DNA from: Enoplosus armatus
Taxonomy: Eukaryota; Chordata; Actinopteri; Centrarchiformes; Enoplosidae
Assembly (NCBI RefSeq): GCF_043641665.1
Contig: NC_092195.1
Span: forward strand, 16,087,774 to 16,151,773
Reading direction: 5' to 3'
DNA: 64,000 nt
The translations under genes were made by a program, and so were the position numbers. Shown here one piece after another: positions 1-14,640 of this stretch. The notes under the pieces were generated by a model. The model saw nothing but the letters and a program-made list of their open reading frames with translations, did not search any database and was not told the DNA's origin. Numbering within the stretch: the first letter of the stretch is position 1; each line of letters starts with the position of its first letter.

Positions 1-594
1 GTGTCACTCAGTCGAGGTGGTTAGAACAAAGCACACAGACATGAAAAGTATGTAGCACTGGGGGTGCTCAGAGAGGTTCATATTTGTATTTTTGAGACGG
101 CAAAATATTTCTTATACGTCATCCTTTATAAAGGGTTTGTAAATGTCTTTATTAATGTTATTAAATCATTAATTACTGCTTAAGAGAGCCATTATAAACC
201 ATGGATTAACACCTTCTGGGTGGGGTTAAGGTAATAATGCAGCCCTATAAAAACTCTTTCTCACATTCTAATAGCCATCAATTCTGAAGTTATGAACGCT
301 AGAAAGTCATTAATAAAGGGTTTTCAATCCATCAAGTGTGTAGTTGTAAATGTTAATAAGTTGTTAATAAATAGATTTTGGTCAAACAGTCAAAAGGATT
401 TTTCATAACCTGGTAACCCAGAAGTTGGTCCTTTTTAACGTATTAATAAAGTATTTATTAACTATTAGAAAAGCTATTTGTTACAAAGCATAAACGCAGT
501 AATATGTATGCTTTATTATACAGTAGTATTTGTATTTGTACTCTGGCAGAAATATATTAAAAGTATTGTATGTTATGAGTGAGCTTGAGAGGCA

Positions 595-675
595 CTGGTG
601 TATTTTTTTTAACTTTGGAGAGAGCCAACTGTTTCCACCTGCCTCCACACTTGCTAAGCTAAGCTAATTGACTCT
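595..675 (-). repeat. family A element, right-arm fragment
   Basis: actttggagagagccaactg followed by gtttccacctgcctccacac and gctaagctaagctaattgac resembles the right-arm core (tagctgtttcc...ctaagctaagcta) of the family. Confidence 0.45.
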
Positions 676-2701
676 TACAGCAACTGTAACGCCATGTTTG
701 AGAGTGTCTTTGCATCTAACTCTCGCCAAGAAAGGAAATGTCAAACTATTCCTTTGAAATAAAAACTTTTCAAGCTACAAGACAACAAAATACAGTATAG
801 GATGTCAGAACAATCTAACATCTCAGTAGAAAAGCTTCCAGCTGCTGCTTAGTTTTCCCGCCAACCCTCTTGGTGACTAGGATTTACTTTGGTTTGGACT
901 TGTGTGCTACTGTACTGTGCCTGCTTGTTTAAAGGAAAACGCATGGCTATGCAGGGCGCCAGTCAAATTAGCTTATTTTTGTGTCTCTTGGTTTAGATTT
1001 TCTGACACCATCTTGTGGAAAACGATACTGTTTGATAGCCAGCTCTCATATCTCTGATTTTGGGCCGTCTCATAAGGACATAAACAAAATTAAAAAGTCA
1101 AAATTAGCTAACCACCACTGAAATAATTAAGCCTCCTCTTTGGATTGAGCATCAGGAAACAATAAAATCCTCAAATAGAACAAAAGAACTCTTTCACTCC
1201 TTAAACCTGACAACCTCAACCTCTGACTCCATGTACCTTGTGAGCTGTCGACCTGTTTGGAAGAGGACACGACAAATCTCATTGAAAACCACCGGCCAGC
1301 TGAGCCCCCATCCTATAATAAGTAACTTATTTTCTCCAGTTGCTATGGACACCGATGGCCCAGAACTAGACCTGGGCAGTGGTAATAGCTTGGTGTGAAT
1401 CTGTACGTGAGGATGAAGGGCAGTTACTGTGACACTGCCAGGGCCGACCCCAGCCTTTTTGGGGCCAAGGCGAAATCTGTTCAGGATGGCCAATCAGCAG
1501 GGTCAATAGATGCTGCCTTAGTGGACTCACTTGTTGCAGACTGTGCTCTATACGTTGTAAATATCCATCACAGTTTACACGCCGACTTCCTCGTTCAACT
1601 TTGACTTTGTTATTCTCAAATCCAGCCCCCTTTAGTTTTTGACCAATCAGTGGTTTCATACAGTGATGTTTCTAGAAGTTACAACGCCAGTGTGGCACGC
1701 AAACTTCCAGGACGGCCACAGAGTAAGATTATTTGTATTGTTGCCAATTTGTAGTTTTTCTCATGTCATGTAACACTCTCATCTCTTTTGATTCCTGTCA
1801 CCTGCGATATCTTTTATTTTCTTTAATTATCACAGGCTTACTATGTGAGGCACCCCCTGAGAAATAATAAATTTGACACCCATGCTTTGTACCATGAGCA
1901 ATCAATATAACAAACAAATAGCACAAAATGCCCCCAATCCAGGAGATTTCATTACGTTGTATCAACGTTTGCACGTATACTGAAATATGGCTGATGATTT
2001 CTTTTGCAAGTTGAGTTTATTTTTATTGTGTTAAGGTTTTTACTTACTGTTTCTACTGTGTTTATTGTCTTAATCCGTGGGACAATAGAGTTGTTTTCTT
2101 TATGTTCATTCACTCTGCACAGGATACAGTGTGGTTGCAGCTGTAGAGGAACTACAGTATTAGGAGCACCCTGCTCACTGTACCATAACATTATAAAACT
2201 GGAGGAAATGCTTGAAATAAATTGAGTATTGCATAACCATCTGGGTGTCACAGGGTGTTATACTGCTGGGATGATAGCGCTTCTCTCTATTATAGATATG
2301 AAGTGCTGCTGAGGGGATTGGGAGACATGAATGAGCCTGATGGCACAATGAGAGAGTATTGTTGTTAAATATCAACCAGCTTGAACAAAAAAAATGAATA
2401 TACATATATAACATCAGCACAAAAATGCTTTCAAAGATTCTGTTTTCTTCTTCTAATGTGTGCACATATGAAGATTTTTACTGGTGGTCCATGTAGTGAG
2501 ACCAACTGCTCGTAAAGACAATTTGCCCCTTGTGCTCAAAATGGAGGCATTGTTCCTAAACCATCCACTGTTAAATGTAAACCAGGAAGCGCTGGTGTTT
2601 CCTTGGTCCTGTGAGTCTGTCACATGGTGAGCACAGTTGTTCCGTTTACACTCTGTGGCCTCTCAGCAGAGGATTAGCTGTACAATAACAGACCCTGTGT
2701 T

Positions 2702-2702
<1 letters not shown>

Positions 2703-2742
<40 letters not shown>
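2703..2742. repeat. (CA)n microsatellite
   Basis: About 20 uninterrupted CA units. Confidence 0.97.
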
Positions 2743-2744
<2 letters not shown>

Positions 2745-3331
2745 AATACACATGACATACATGACACTGGCCTATCCTTTAATGAGAGGAAAGGACAGAT
2801 GAAGTGTTGCCACCTGTTAAAGATCATTTCCAGTCACAGCCTCCCTCTCCCATCAGCCCGTCTTCCTTCTCCCTCTTCGCATGGACAAAAACAACTATTA
2901 CCAAGTCACCTTGAGCTCTGACACTTTCCTAGACTGCTAACACTCCTCCTGTGATGTCAACTCTGACCTCCTGACAGCACGGCTACTGTTGAACTAACCA
3001 CACAAGCATGTACACGGTGACATACAGGACACACGCTGACAATTGGATAACATCCCCAGCTGTCCTGTCGCTTTCACCTTCACAGCTGCTAAGCCTTGGT
3101 GTGTACATTACATTAGACTAAGTCATGTGAAGTATTGCGCTTATGTGTGTGTGTGTGTGCATGAACATATATGCACAACCACGTGTGTGTATTTTGCCAG
3201 TGGCACATGTTTGTTAGCCGTGTTGCCGCAGCCATCTAAAGCAGATTTAGCACTCGCCTTTTGACTCCTGCGGTCAGGGGAAGCATGTGAGAGGAGATCA
3301 TTTATGGCACACACACGTAGAAACATGCTGA

Positions 3332-3359
3332 CCACACACACACACACACACACACACAC
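3332..3359. repeat. (AC)n microsatellite
   Basis: About 13 AC units; a shorter TG-rich stretch lies nearby at 3144-3160. Confidence 0.95.
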
Positions 3360-3752
3360 TAATGGTTAAAAAAGGGAAGAAATGGAGGAAGATAGGGAAC
3401 AAAGAGAGGAGAGGAGAGGAGCAAATTGGGAGCTAGAGCAGGGAAGAACGGGATCTCGCTAAGCCACGCCGCTCTGCTCTTTAAGGGATGTGGAAATGAA
3501 TATGAGTCTGCCACGTAATCAGCTTACCCCGGGACCTTGCTCGGTGCCTCGCTTACGCAACGCTCACACCATCTGAGAGCCTTTCATTTAGTTTTCATTT
3601 AGCGGGCTGAGAGACTGATATGCCACATCCACTGGCTGGCTCACCACAGCTGGGCTCAGCCCCATACATCCTGCTCTAATCACGCCTGTTGCTGTATAAC
3701 TGTGCGTGTGTGGGTGGAATTGAGCCAGGCAAAGGGGTTATGAGAGGTTGTG

Positions 3753-3776
3753 TATGTGTGTGTGTGTGTGTGTGTG
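3753..3776. repeat. (TG)n microsatellite
   Basis: About 11 TG units after an imperfect tgtatgtg start. Confidence 0.93.
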
Positions 3777-4999
3777 AATTTTTGCTCGAGTGTTTTTATT
3801 GTTCATTTGCAGATTGTGTGTGTGCATGTGTGCTGCATCAGCTGCATCCTGCTGCTCCGCCAAGTATGTCTGTCCATCTTTTTTTAAGGACTGAAACACT
3901 AAATGTTCCTTTGACTCCTTCAATGCATCTCTGACTCGCTTTAATAAGTGACAAACAAGTCGTGTTCTCAATGCATTTATTGACTTTAAACAAATGTATC
4001 ATCTACACCGATCTTTAAATAAACAGAAAATGGATCACAAGCATGACAAAGAAATAGTCATATATTCTTGTTACACTTTAATTAGAACTGGTTAGTACTG
4101 ACTTTGTGACTGTCCACCCATCACTTCTCTTTGGCAGCAGCAGGGGTAAAAGCTACCCTCTTGGGATACGATTTATTCTTGGCTCCAGCTGCCGTTTTCA
4201 CTTTATTTTTTTATGAATTGAACATCGCAGATACACGGTTTGCTCCTTAACCTACTGAGCAACCATGATGCTTTGCTTCGGCTGCTTTTATGAAACTACT
4301 TAAAACCCATCTTTTCCAGAATTCCAGATGAGCACTTTTTTTTTTTCATCTTTTACAAAACTTGTTCAGCAAAGCACTGTCGACGCTGTCATTTCTATGG
4401 CAAACAGCAGAAGTAAATAAGCACTGTTACAGCAGAGCAAAGCCGCACGTCTGGGTAACTGTCTTAACAACACTGGCTTCTTTTCTTTTTTGTTTGGATT
4501 GGAAGGGGCCGATAGTACTCAGTGTACTAAGTCTGAATGAAGTAAACATTTTAACTGTGAACATTCATGACTTTATAAAACAGTCTTTTAATGATCTTAT
4601 GCAGAAATATTTTAAAGCACAACGAATTCATGAGCCAAACCAGTAGTTAAAACAAAGATGTGTCTGCAAGCCTTAAAACAAGTCTTGATCGAAAACGGCA
4701 CTTTTGTGGTAAATGCTGGAATGGATAGGCAGCATGCTGACGGGGGGGAAAAAGTACCTCTAACCTGTATTTATCCAGTTAAAACGTCTGCGTACACATG
4801 CTCCTTCTTAGCAATGCCCTGCTTCATCGTTTAATACTAGCTGCCTCATACAACCACTGTGTTCTCGACTGGAGCAAGTCCAGGTTAGCGTTTTGCCTGG
4901 TGGCTTTAAAGCGTGACTGTGCATCTTTTGGAAGAGGTAATAACATGGTCTTTCTTGTACAAATGAAAAGTTGAATTGATGAGCAATAAAACGCACCCT

Positions 5000-5060
5000 T
5001 GCTCACTGAAATACACTACAAGGTTTTGCTGCTACAGTCTTATTTGGTCTGGTATGACCA
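5000..5060 (+). repeat. short dispersed repeat shared with 36870-36930
   Basis: gctcactgaaatacactaca followed by ggttttgctgctacagtctt and atttggtctggt is nearly the same as ctcaattcaatacactcagt followed by ggttttgctgctacagcctt and acttggtctggt at 36870-36930. The element's true ends are unclear. Confidence 0.5.
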
Positions 5061-6781
5061 GAAGCTTATGAGGGCTAATGTTAGCCAATGTTAGCTTAGC
5101 TATTTCTGTGAAACTGACTGTACTGAGACTAACTGTGTCAGTTTGCTGACTTAATGACCCTTCTCTACTTGTGCTACTGTTAAACGTCTAAGCATTTGGC
5201 ATTATCCCTTAATTGTCACTTGATGGCCACTATTCAGCAAAAACAACAAAGTCTTGGTGACAAAGATGAATGGCCCAATGTTTTTAATCACTGTATTGCA
5301 ACCCTGTCTCCTAGAAATTACATTTACCTTCATATTTATTTATACTAAATTGCTAAATGTAATCACTGCCTGGATTATGTTCAGAAGCAATGTTTTCTGA
5401 GTGAATGAAGTGTTTCTATCCAGAGTTCTGTGTGTGGTTAGATTTAGGCAACAAAAGCACTTTGGTTGAGGTCAGGGAAAGTTCGTGGTGTCAGTTAAAT
5501 GATAATGAACACGTTGTGTCTCAAGTCACTGCAGACTTCTTCTGTATTAAACCAAGATATTTCCCTAGCTTTAACCAAGAGTGCCTCAGCATAAACATGA
5601 AGTGGTGGCAGATATTGTTTTGGGAGATTAGATATTTTGGCAGAAATGAAATACGTTGTCAGTGAATATTTTACTGATGCGTTCAGTATCAATATTTTTG
5701 CGACTTGCCCGGCAACATTTCCTCATTATGTTAAAAGAAAACATAATCCAGTCTACATTATGTTTCCTTCAAAACTTATTAGCTGTTGCAAATTAGTTTT
5801 ATAATTTCTGGGAGACAGGGTTGTGTATTTTTTATTAAATTCATCTGTATGGAGGAGCGTGATGAAACACATAAAAGAGACATTCTCCACAATTTGCTAC
5901 TGATTGTTTGTGGCTTCACACCTCTTGGCTGACAATACAAGCACCAATTAATGTAATCACATCATTCATATATTCATGCTCTAACAGCTGTATTAGACCA
6001 AACTATTAGACAAAAACTCCTTTCTCCAGTACACCCACACTGCTATGTGTCTGCAATTTTTAGAGGTTTAGTATGTTCTAGGAGTTATTTTAGAACGTAT
6101 TTGATGAAGTTTCTTGGTGTATCCACTTTCCCTCAACCCACCTCACCTTCTTCTACTTAAAGTTACTTTTAAGCCACATTTCTTAGAATGACTGCTATGA
6201 TGAACTAGTATGATATACTTCCTCTTCCTCTCTAACACTGTGAAGCATGCGTTCTTTGATTCAAAGGAGCTGAGACTAAAACTTGACATTTAACACTCCT
6301 ACAGTATTTCACATTTGCACAGTACTGTATTTTGTGCTACAGTAGCAAGTTCTAATGCAGCTGCAGTGAAGATTTGTCCACTTGTCAGCCAGAAAATACA
6401 CCAAAAACACTCAAATGTACTCATAAATGTATTGGCATTAGTACTAAAAGGACTCAAAGTGCCTTTTCCCCTTAGACTGAGAAAGACAGAAAAACTTTCA
6501 GTATTGGAAAATCAGTTGAAGTTAGTAAATAAAGGTATTGTAGAGAACTTTAAGGGCATCCTGTGTTGCTACCTGTGAAGCACAAAAATAACCACACAGA
6601 TTTGATTTAGCTGATGTCAGACTTCATTAGTCGTGTATATTTCCATTTGATCCAAAGTGAGATCACATCCGTCCTCATTAGAAAGCGTCTCTGTGTGACA
6701 TAACACATGTCACAAATCTGCTGCCCTTGCCCTGCCTGTCACACAGCAGTGATTAAAAAATGCTGCAAGTCCACAGAGATC

Positions 6782-6804
6782 TGTGTGTGTGTGTGTGTGT
6801 GTGT
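6782..6804. repeat. (TG)n microsatellite
   Basis: About 11 TG units. Confidence 0.93.
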
Positions 6805-8563
6805 TTATCTTGATTAATGTGTATCCCATCCTTGCATACAGTCATGAATACCAGCGATTCTCAATTACACACTCAAAGTCTTCCCTACTTACCCGATGTG
6901 AAAACACAGCTGTGCTTTACGTGAAAGTATGCAGATAGATCACGTAAACTGGTGCACAGTCTGACACCTCCTCGACCACAAACCATTATCACGCTTCTCT
7001 TCCAGTAAATGCAGCCATAGCATTTACCATAGGAGGTGTATTGCATGTATATAGTTTACGGCACATTCCCTCAGATGGTAATCTCACTCTGCAAACACGA
7101 AGCTCTGACGCAGAAACACAGATTCATTTGAGTGGAACCTCCGTTTTAAACTAGAAACAGAAACCCAGACTCATCCTCTGTCCTCTGGTCCACACAAGTG
7201 TGTCTGAAGCACACCCTCATGGTATGTTGATTGGATGTAATACAAAACCCGAGAGCTTTATTAGGGTCTGTTGGGTGTGCAGCCTAGACAAGGAGTGTTT
7301 CAAGTGATGGCGCACCCACATCTCTTGTCTAGAGGAGAAACAAAGGAGTCTTTCTGCTCCCTAGGCAGTTTACCCCACTCTGATAACAATAAAACCACAC
7401 TCCTCGTCTATGTGTGTACATACGAGGCCTGACTCTCAGCAGTGAGCCTCAGACAGTTGGTTGAAATGCGTAAGGTAGCCTGGATAAGAAAAAATAGAGA
7501 GACAGGTACGTCTAGAAGCAACAAGACAAATTAGACAGACTAATAAATATGCAGTTTTATTTTTTTGGTTTGTTATAAAAACCAGCATGTAGCAAGTACT
7601 TTGATCCTGCTGGTTTGTTGGTGCATTAATACTGGATTGAAGGTTAAAGTGCATTGGTGTTGGTGTTCTAACAGCAGGAGTCTCTTTGAAAGCAAACAGG
7701 TTGAAGGTTGTGTTTGTTTGAGAGATCAAAGTACCTGTGACAGATTTGTCCAATACCAGGAGGAGGCAGGGTAAGAAATATGCAGATTTATTTTATTTTA
7801 CTCCCTAAAAACTGCACTGCAGATAAATATCCATCTTATCGAGTAATGCGTTTCTCTCATTGAGCCATTAAAGTTATAATCCTTGACACTTTCATGAAAT
7901 CAAACTACATTTTTTCAGCAATTGCCATTCAGTGTGTTTACCTTCAGTAATGTCTATGTAATAGTTGTCATTGTTAGTGGCAGAGTCTGCCATTGCCATG
8001 GGAGATTCAGTTTGTCTTCACACACAGAGAAAAATAATAATAAACAGAATTTTGTCTCTGGGAATGTTTTTACCATTTTTCCTGTGGAGTTAGATTTTCA
8101 CAGGCACAGTTTGACAGTACGCTATAGTTACAAGGCTGTCCTCATGTGTATAAGTTGGACGAGTCAAGGGTGGCCATCAAGAGCAAAAGCAAGGCCGTGG
8201 GTGGTGATGAATATCAATTAATCAAAAACCATGGAGATGGCACCAGAGAGACGAGACATGAAGGTGAAGAGGAGTGAAAATAAAAAGGAACACATTTCAG
8301 TACGTCCACCAGTATGTTCTGTGACCACCGTTTACCTGTCTCTAAACTTCAGCTTGTCGAAACTAAGTGGGTGAACGGCCTCCCATTTCATAACACTGTG
8401 TAAAAGCCTAATTTGGTGCTAATAGGCCACTGTCTGTTTTTATAAGCAGTTCCATGCAACCACTAGAACTTTACAAGGGAGTGGTTTTCTCTAAGTGCCT
8501 TTGCAAGAAATGCAATTTTCTCTAAGAAGGGTATAGTTAGTTGGGTGTGAGGGCAGTGGGAGT

Positions 8564-8582
8564 GGGGGGGGGGGGGGGGGGG
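8564..8582. repeat. poly-G run
   Basis: About 19 consecutive G bases on the plus strand, preceded by the G-rich gggcagtgggagt. Confidence 0.93.
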
Positions 8583-10383
8583 TTGATTTGGTGTTATGAC
8601 TCAGGGTGGAGTCATGATCCAAACATAACCACTTCAGCAATTCTTGAACAAAAATAAACTGTAATCTGTGACTAGGCCCAAACATAACATGAACAGAAAG
8701 GTGGAGCTCAGATTGGTCATTGTGTGAAGTGACTTCAGCACTACGATACCATGGGATTCTTAATTTCAGATACAACACTGGAAAACATTGTGGATGTAAA
8801 TTGTCCTGTGTGTTACTGCAGCAGACTTACTAGACTTCACAGCAAGGCTAACACAGCAAATAGTGACAAATACTACAAAAACATGCAATAATGGATTTTT
8901 TTTGGCCACATTAGCATTCATTTGGAGTCTGCTGTTTGGTGCTGGGCAGGTAGCATACAGTGGGTTTTAAGAGCTTTTTTTTTGCTGGAAAAAGCAACAC
9001 TATGAGAGCGGGGAGAGTGAACCAAAACAGTAAATTTGTGGGCCAGAAAACCAAAACAATGAGCTGAAAGATAAACTAAAACGCTCCGTACAGCCGAGGG
9101 GAGCTGGTGAGTGGGTTTGTCACTACCAGTGGCTCCTTTCACATTACATTTAAGTCATTTAATCCGTTGGTAAGATAAAAATAATGATAAGAGGGCTGCG
9201 TGATGTTGCATGCTGCTGTTTGTCGCTTGCCTTTTGGTGAGATCTCGTGAGTATTGTGAACATCGCTGGTGAGGAAACAGCTGTAGTGCAACCACCAAAT
9301 TATTAATCGCATTGCTGTGATACCATACCAGTAGCTCCTCTCACCCTAACAGCTCAGGCTGCTGCTGGAAGAATTATGGTAAACCAGTCAGTCAGCAGTC
9401 TGTACTTATAGTGAACTCGGTATTATAGCCTACTGAGAGATGTTTTCAATATACGCACAAATAGATATTGCAACATTATTACCTCCCTCATCCATCTATG
9501 GTGGCATTCCTCAAACATTATGAGTTGATAAAAAAAAATGAAATTTCTATCTCAAATGCTGTGATTTAAGTGCTTGGAAAACAATCTAGGATTCCTCTGT
9601 TTGTCTTTTATATCCTGAACTATGCTGCGCAATCTGCTGCCAATAAAAGGCTGACATGACAAGTGAGAGGTCTCTATAGCGGTGATCTTTTCTTTGAACA
9701 ACTTGGTATCCTAATATAGATTCATGTGATGAGTATTAGACTTCCTCATTCTGTCTTGATTTTACAAAGAAGAGGGAGAAGGAATGAGAGGCAGGGGAAG
9801 AGACAAAGAGGGAGGCAGGGCTTTAGAAGATTATCTGATGTTCCTGTGAAATGAAAGAAGAGATATTCATATTTTCACGGAAGTGGAGGAATAAAAGATT
9901 ATTCACATTCTAACACCCACTCTTTCCCACACTACAAATGTGATTTACAGTCAGTCGTTACCACTAACTTCGGGTAATAAGAGAACTGGGGAGCTCAGAA
10001 ATGCATTATCATAAATAGAGAAGCGCTCGGTACCTGAAAACACAGAAAAGTTCCATTAAAAAGCGTGCGACTCTATGACATATCTGAATTACTAGCAATA
10101 GAGAAGCCAGGAGCACATTCAACTCTCATTCCTCTTTTTTATGAAACGTGTCATTGCATACAACAACTGCTGCTCTTCAGAGTAATTGTTGCGAAAAATG
10201 ACTATTATACTCCAATGAGAAGAGAAATGTGCAGGGCCCATCTTCGGCTCTCTGGATTATCAGCAGTCTCGGTCTTGCGCAAGAGGTGGACGTATTTATT
10301 TTTCATGATGTTTTGGAGGTGAAAAGTGCATCGCAAAGCAATAAGTCAAAACAGGAAAACAGCAGTGCCTGTGAGTGTACATG

Positions 10384-10384
<1 letters not shown>

Positions 10385-10438
<54 letters not shown>
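10385..10438. repeat. (TG)n microsatellite
   Basis: About 27 uninterrupted TG units. Three overlapping open frames here owe their length to this repeat. Confidence 0.97.
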
Positions 10439-10439
<1 letters not shown>

Positions 10440-13400
10440 CCCTCACACAACGTCACTCAACGCCTTCCTTTGCTTCAGTGTGTCACTTTCATTACATTTC
10501 GTTATATTTCAGCAAGAAACATCCAATCATCAAGCTGAAAATGACACTGTGGAGAAAATTCTACAATCACTTCAATCATAATCAAATATCAGGAAATGGG
10601 GCGCAGGTTTGTAAAACTGAAGAGACAGAATGAGGACACAGAAAAGTTAAAAGCCACAGCCTCTGTTTGGACAGGAGAGGTTCAGTGACCCTCCCTCTGA
10701 CACTAATCATCAATCTCTCATTGCAACATAAAGCCTTTGACATGGAGACCCTGCTGCAAACTCTATCTTTAAATGGCGTACAAAAGGCTGTTTCCCTGCA
10801 TGGATGTAAAATGTAACACCTGCCTTTTTCAGAGTCTATATGAAGCTCCAAACAAGAAAACCCACCTTTTTGTTTATATTCTTGTTCTCACCCAGACATC
10901 CATTCATCGTAAAATGTGATTGCATGGCTTCACTTTATCTTACAGGTCTACACATGTCAGGAGTGTGTGCATGTGTGCGAGGCAGGTAATTGTGTTGTTT
11001 GTGCTGAAAGTCCTCTCTTTGACGTCTGACTTCAGTGTGGTCCATAGTTCTGGTGACAGGTACATTAGCGCCCACATACTGGCTCCCGCGTGGGAAACTA
11101 AACAAGGAACAGTTCAATCATTCGGTCCTTTGTGGTGAGCTTTGGAGAAATGGTGTTTCCCAAGTCGTCTTACCTTTTGTAGATTTCTCCCGTAAATTGT
11201 CCATTACTCTGATGTTTACTACTCTGAGTAGAAAAAGAAGAAAAAGCGACGAAGAAACATCATTTGCACTGAAAAGTTTAAAGCTAGGAACAAATGCAAG
11301 ATTTGCTGAAACTTCCATGGTGCTCTCCTGTCTTACAGCATGTCAAAGCCTAGTCTAAAGGCTGCCAATATTCACAAAAGGCATTTTCCAGCCTTTTGTC
11401 AACAAGGCCAAAAAGTGTTGGTCATGTACCGTTAGAGAGCGTTTCTAACCCTTTGCAACATTTAGGAGGACGTATTGTGCTTCTAACTTTGCATTCCACT
11501 TGGAAGGTAGGCTAGTAAGCTAGGCTAACTTTTAGTGGCTTACCCCACTAATATTGCACTAATCAAATTACTAGTACTGACATGGTAAGTCATTACAAAA
11601 AATGCAGACTAATAAATATATTTAAATTAATTGCAATTTTCACCTAATAAGTACATCAAAATGAACACCAAATTAATTTAAGGTTGACATCCATCAACTA
11701 TAGTTTCAACAAACTACAAACAACAATAATATAATTCAAATCCTTTATTTTAAACCCCCCCGTGCCTTCTAAAGTATTAGACATCCACAAAACTAAGGCA
11801 GTGAACTAAATATTTCAAAGGATTTTGAAAGCGAAAATCTCATTGGTCGACATATTCATGCCAAGTCGAATATGGACACATAGTGAACAGCTCACTTGAC
11901 AAATACATCATTCAAAATGGCTACAGCCTAAAAATATGACTCAGTGAATCATTTATGGGTTAACAATCAAAGTTGTTCTCCAGGCATGAGGCAGCACGGC
12001 AGGACTCAAAACCTCAGACAACTGCCTCGCTGAGCAGCTGATTGAGAAGAGAGGGAACATTACAAAAATCTTTCGCTTCAGCTTTCACTCCCTGTACTTC
12101 AATGATTTGTTGTGTTTTTTTCTGTAGAAAGCAAAACAGGTTTTTTATTGGTTTGATTTGAGTATGATGTATGCAAAACTCCATGTCAAATAGCAGGATT
12201 AGCATCAAATTAAGTAGTAAGATCTGGAGCGGTTGTGATTAAGACGTCCTTCAAAGATCCTCTTCACATGAAAAGACAAATGTACGCAGTGTTTCTGAAC
12301 TCAGCGTAAAAGAGAGAGTAGGAGAGGGGAGAAAAGGGCGAGGGCGGCACGCTCAAGCAGACAGAAGCAGAGAGGTGAGCGTGAACCATAGCGCTGCGCT
12401 AATGTTTTCTTTCAACCCATTAATCTCTCGCTGGCCACGCCGCAAAAACAGGGCCTGGATGAGAAGGGGGCTGTAATCACACAGACTAAGCTTGCCAGTG
12501 GCTGACTGACCGTCCCTGGCCTCCTGTCCGCTCCATGAAATCCAGAGTTGAATTCACGCATGCCAGCCTCGGCCCCAACAAACACAACGGCACATGACTG
12601 CAAGTCAAATGCTGTCATAATGTAATTAAAGTCATATTTTAAACTAATGGCATGTGGCAGAACAGATTGATGTGAAATCGATTGAATTTAAAGGTTTTCA
12701 AATGTTTACATTCGTTGTTTCCAGTGGTGGAATGAAACGAAGTAACTAAGATATTTGTACTTTACTTGAGTATTTCCTTTTTATGCTAGCTATAGTTACT
12801 TGTTACTTTTCAGATTAATATTTTAAAAACAAAACATGGCATCAGTTTATGAAATATGATACACTGATATAGATTAAACAACCCAACAGTGTATAAAGTA
12901 GTTAAAATTAACTCCAACTCGACCAACTACAACATTTAAGTCCCACTTACATACAATTATAATACATCAATAATATTGATCCAATAATATAATAATGTAA
13001 CACTGACAGGGGCCATTCTGCATAATGAGTACTTTTACTTTTGATACTTAAATGGTACATTTTGCTTATAATACTTATAATGCATAATACATGCATATAA
13101 TACACTTTGAATGCAGGACTTTGACTTGTAATGGAATATTTTTATGGTGTGGCATTGCTACTTTTACTTATGTGACACTGATTTGCTCCGATTCAGCCAC
13201 AAGAGCATTAGTGAGGTCAGTCACACACATCATATTCAAAAAACTATTTCTTTATGGACCTCACTTTGGACACACACACACTCACACATATCATGTCATG
13301 TTGAAACAGGAAAAAGACTTCCCCAAATTGTTGCCACAAACTTCCGAAATATAATTATTGTTTGCTTAAGCATTAAGACTTCCCTTAACTGTAGCTAAGG

Positions 13401-13789
13401 GGCCAATCCCAAACAATGAAAAACAGCCCCAGACAAAAAACACGAGGACAGATACCGTTGGCCATATGGTTTGTTACTTTTACATTTTACTTGGAGTACA
13501 TGAGCTAATACATGTCAAACATTGACTATATCACATAATAAGAGTTTACGTCACACTCAGAAAGTATTGCAATCTGAAGTTCACTTCTCCTCCGTCGTTC
13601 AAATGCAAACTATGTGCACACACAGTATAGCTTCCTTTTGATAACACATGGCCTTAATAAATTGCTCCAGGCAGGAGTCTTAGACTGTATGTGGCAGGAG
13701 CCCACCACTGTGGAGTGTTATAGCTGGGGGAGGGGTAAATGGAGAGGCACTGCAAAAAAAGAAAGCTAGAGAAGAGGATGACCTGCAGG

Positions 13790-14640
13790 AAGAAGGGGAG
13801 GAAGAGGAAGAGCGTAGGAGGGTTGGTTGGATTGATGGGTGGACAGCAGCGAAATCGCCCACGGAGCCACTTTGTTGAGATAACAGAGTAGTATCAGTGC
13901 CGGGGGATGATGGGGGGGAATCGCTATCTGTTCCTGAATGCTGGGGGCATGCATGTGTGTTCCTGACTGTGTGTGCATATCGATATATGTACGTTGGCAA
14001 CCACAGCGAAGCACACATGCAAGCACCACTGACACGACACACAATTATTTCTTCTTTCCATACACCCCCCACCAACCCCCCTGCCCGTGACTGCTGGGGC
14101 TTCAAAGTCCTGAAGCTAACGGGATGGGACCACCACGGTTAGTTAAGTAGAGACATGATCCATGTCCTGATCACAGAGGAGGACAGGAGGTGAAGGGGGT
14201 TGGTGAAAGGGGAGGTGAGTAAAAGGAGGCAGATGCAGGGAAGAGGAGAAAGAGGAGCCGAAGATCTCACATGGAATTGACAGAGACAAAAGGAAGGAAA
14301 TCAAGAGGGAGACATGGAAAATGGGAAGGGAGAGGAGACGACGGCATGTCTTCGGAGAGGTGCTGGTCCCTTTTGAAGAGGACACGGGTGCTGCTCAATC
14401 ACAGCAAACTTCAAAGGCTCTTCATTAAAGCCTTGCCTGGAGACGGGAGCCCTCCCTCCCCTCTCTCTCCCCTCCATCCTCATCCTCCTCATCCTTCTTT
14501 TCTTCACTGTCTGTCTCACTCACTCTCTCTTTCTTCGCTGCCTCCACTCAGCCATTAAAAACAGCAGGTAGAGAAGCGAGTGAAAGAGAAGAAGAACGAG
14601 GAGACAAAAGGACACAAAGGGAGAAAGATCAGCCATGCAG
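13790..14640. repeat. purine- and pyrimidine-rich block
   Basis: Purine-rich stretches (about 13790-13815, 14175-14340 and 14560-14625) and a pyrimidine-rich stretch (about 14450-14540) cluster here. Low-complexity Ser/Pro-rich or Arg/Glu-rich open frames on both strands are by-products of this composition. Confidence 0.7.

Noticed and set aside
10229..10633. 134-codon plus-strand open frame
   Set aside because: Its length comes from reading through the TG microsatellite (all three frames are open there).
13680..14105. 141-codon minus-strand Ser-rich frame
   Set aside because: Low-complexity composition from a purine-rich block; no initiation context or domain.
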